Assembly (NCBI GenBank): GCA_040255465.1
Contig: JBDZVA010000004.1
Span: forward strand, 124,001 to 188,000
Length of the DNA: 64,000 nucleotides
Direction: 5' to 3'
Origin: UBA5793 sp040255465
GTDB taxonomy: Bacteria > Planctomycetota > Phycisphaerae > Phycisphaerales > UBA5793
Shown here: one piece after another, positions 63,505 through 64,000 of the stretch
How the letters are laid out: the number at the start of each line of letters is the position of its first letter
How positions within the stretch are numbered: the stretch's first letter is position 1
Notes under the pieces: generated by a model
The model's database searches: none
Seen by the model: the letters and a program-made list of their open reading frames with translations, nothing else
What the model was told of the DNA's origin: nothing
Position numbers and translations under genes: made by a program

Positions 63505-64000
63505 ATGTGGCTCAAGCGATACATGCACTGGCTCCACACGCAATGGCCGGCCGGGACGGTTGAGCCGCTGCCCGTTGTCAATGCTGATGGCACGACCAAT
63601 GTGCCCAACCTCTACATTGTCGGCGATCTGACCGGCATTCCGCTGCTCAAGTTCGCGGCCGACAGTGGCGCCCGCGCGGTGCAGCATCTTGTCGATCGAA
63701 CGGACTTCGCGAACTCGCCGGATGATGAGGTGCTTGATCTCATCATCGTCGGTGGCTCAGTGTCGGGCATGGCGGCAGCGCTCGAAGCGCGCAAGCACGG
63801 CCTGCGATTCGAGGTACTCGAAGCCGAGCAGCCATTCGCGACAATCGTCAACTTTCCCAGGGGCAAGCCGATCTTCACGTACCCGACTGATATGGAGCCG
63901 GCGGGCACGATTCACTTCACCGAGCGCAGCAGCGTAAAGGAAGGATTGCTCGATGAACTGCGTGAACTGACGATCAACGCCGGAATAGAGCCGCGCCTCA
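63505..64000 (+). CDS. FAD-dependent pyridine nucleotide oxidoreductase, C-terminus cut by window edge
   Basis: The frame from ATG 63505 has no stop before the edge (165 codons seen). It opens with a motif normally near the C-terminus of thioredoxin-reductase-like proteins (NVPNLYIVGDLTG, then A-D-S-G-A-R-A-V) and only then shows a Rossmann-type segment (LDLIIVGGSVSGMAAA) in which the middle Gly of G-x-G-x-x-G is Ser. A second flavin domain therefore probably lies beyond the window. No strong ribosome-binding site was seen. Confidence 0.6.
   Translation, partial: MWLKRYMHWLHTQWPAGTVEPLPVVNADGTTNVPNLYIVGDLTGIPLLKFAADSGARAVQHLVDRTDFANSPDDEVLDLIIVGGSVSGMAAALEARKHGLRFEVLEAEQPFATIVNFPRGKPIFTYPTDMEPAGTIHFTERSSVKEGLLDELRELTINAGIEPRL

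Overview
High-GC bacterial chromosome fragment, most likely from a planctomycete of the Phycisphaerae type. This assignment is inferred from gene content: prepilin-like proteins ending in a D-G-H-A motif, secreted kelch/FG-GAP propeller proteins, membrane proteins with a C-terminal zinc ribbon, a class III polyhydroxyalkanoate (PHA) synthase, and dispersed GC-rich palindromes. No rRNA, tRNA or CRISPR array was seen.

Layout. 1-9.8 kb: secreted FG-GAP and propeller proteins around a PAS/GAF histidine kinase-response regulator pair, a BON protein and a dienelactone-hydrolase-like enzyme. 9.8-17.3 kb: a DUF1801 protein with a histone-like tail, a lipoprotein, a 12-repeat kelch protein, an M61 peptidase, a sulfotransferase and an entericidin-like peptide. 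17.3-22.4 kb: a PHA granule locus (PhaB-type reductase, second SDR, PhaC, PhaE-like subunit, phasin, divergent PhaR). 22.4-27.1 kb: four tandem prepilin-like paralogues, each a separate transcription unit with its own terminator. 27.1-32.7 kb: site-2 protease, AP-superfamily hydrolase, FAD oxidoreductase and a membrane protein. 32.8-37.3 kb: three tandem paralogues of an unrecognised membrane-anchored family. 37.5-46.4 kb: sulfate adenylyltransferase, a C25-like peptidase homologue, a HlyD/ABC exporter, lipoproteins and a trypsin-like protease. 46.4-52.5 kb: accessory region with a REP-associated transposase bracketed by REP-like palindromes, a DUF7662 protein, an unknown gene with a displaced C-terminal fragment, a TerB-J/J-like pair, a YaaC-like gene and HicAB. 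52.5-56.5 kb: groES and groEL separated by two small ORFs, plus an atypical receiver protein. 56.5-59.2 kb: two tandem kelch proteins. 59.3-63.4 kb: divergent ppx and ppk1. The window ends inside a flavin oxidoreductase gene.

How the genes relate. The PHA and polyphosphate genes indicate carbon and phosphate storage. Five secreted proteins with different N-terminal repeat types (at 6, 8.7, 11.6, 56.6 and 57.9 kb) share one cysteine-containing C-terminal domain of about 100 residues that I do not recognise. Together with the four-copy prepilin cassette and the Lys/Ala-tailed PhaE-like protein, this is the most novel material. All functions are from reading the sequence; no database search was run.
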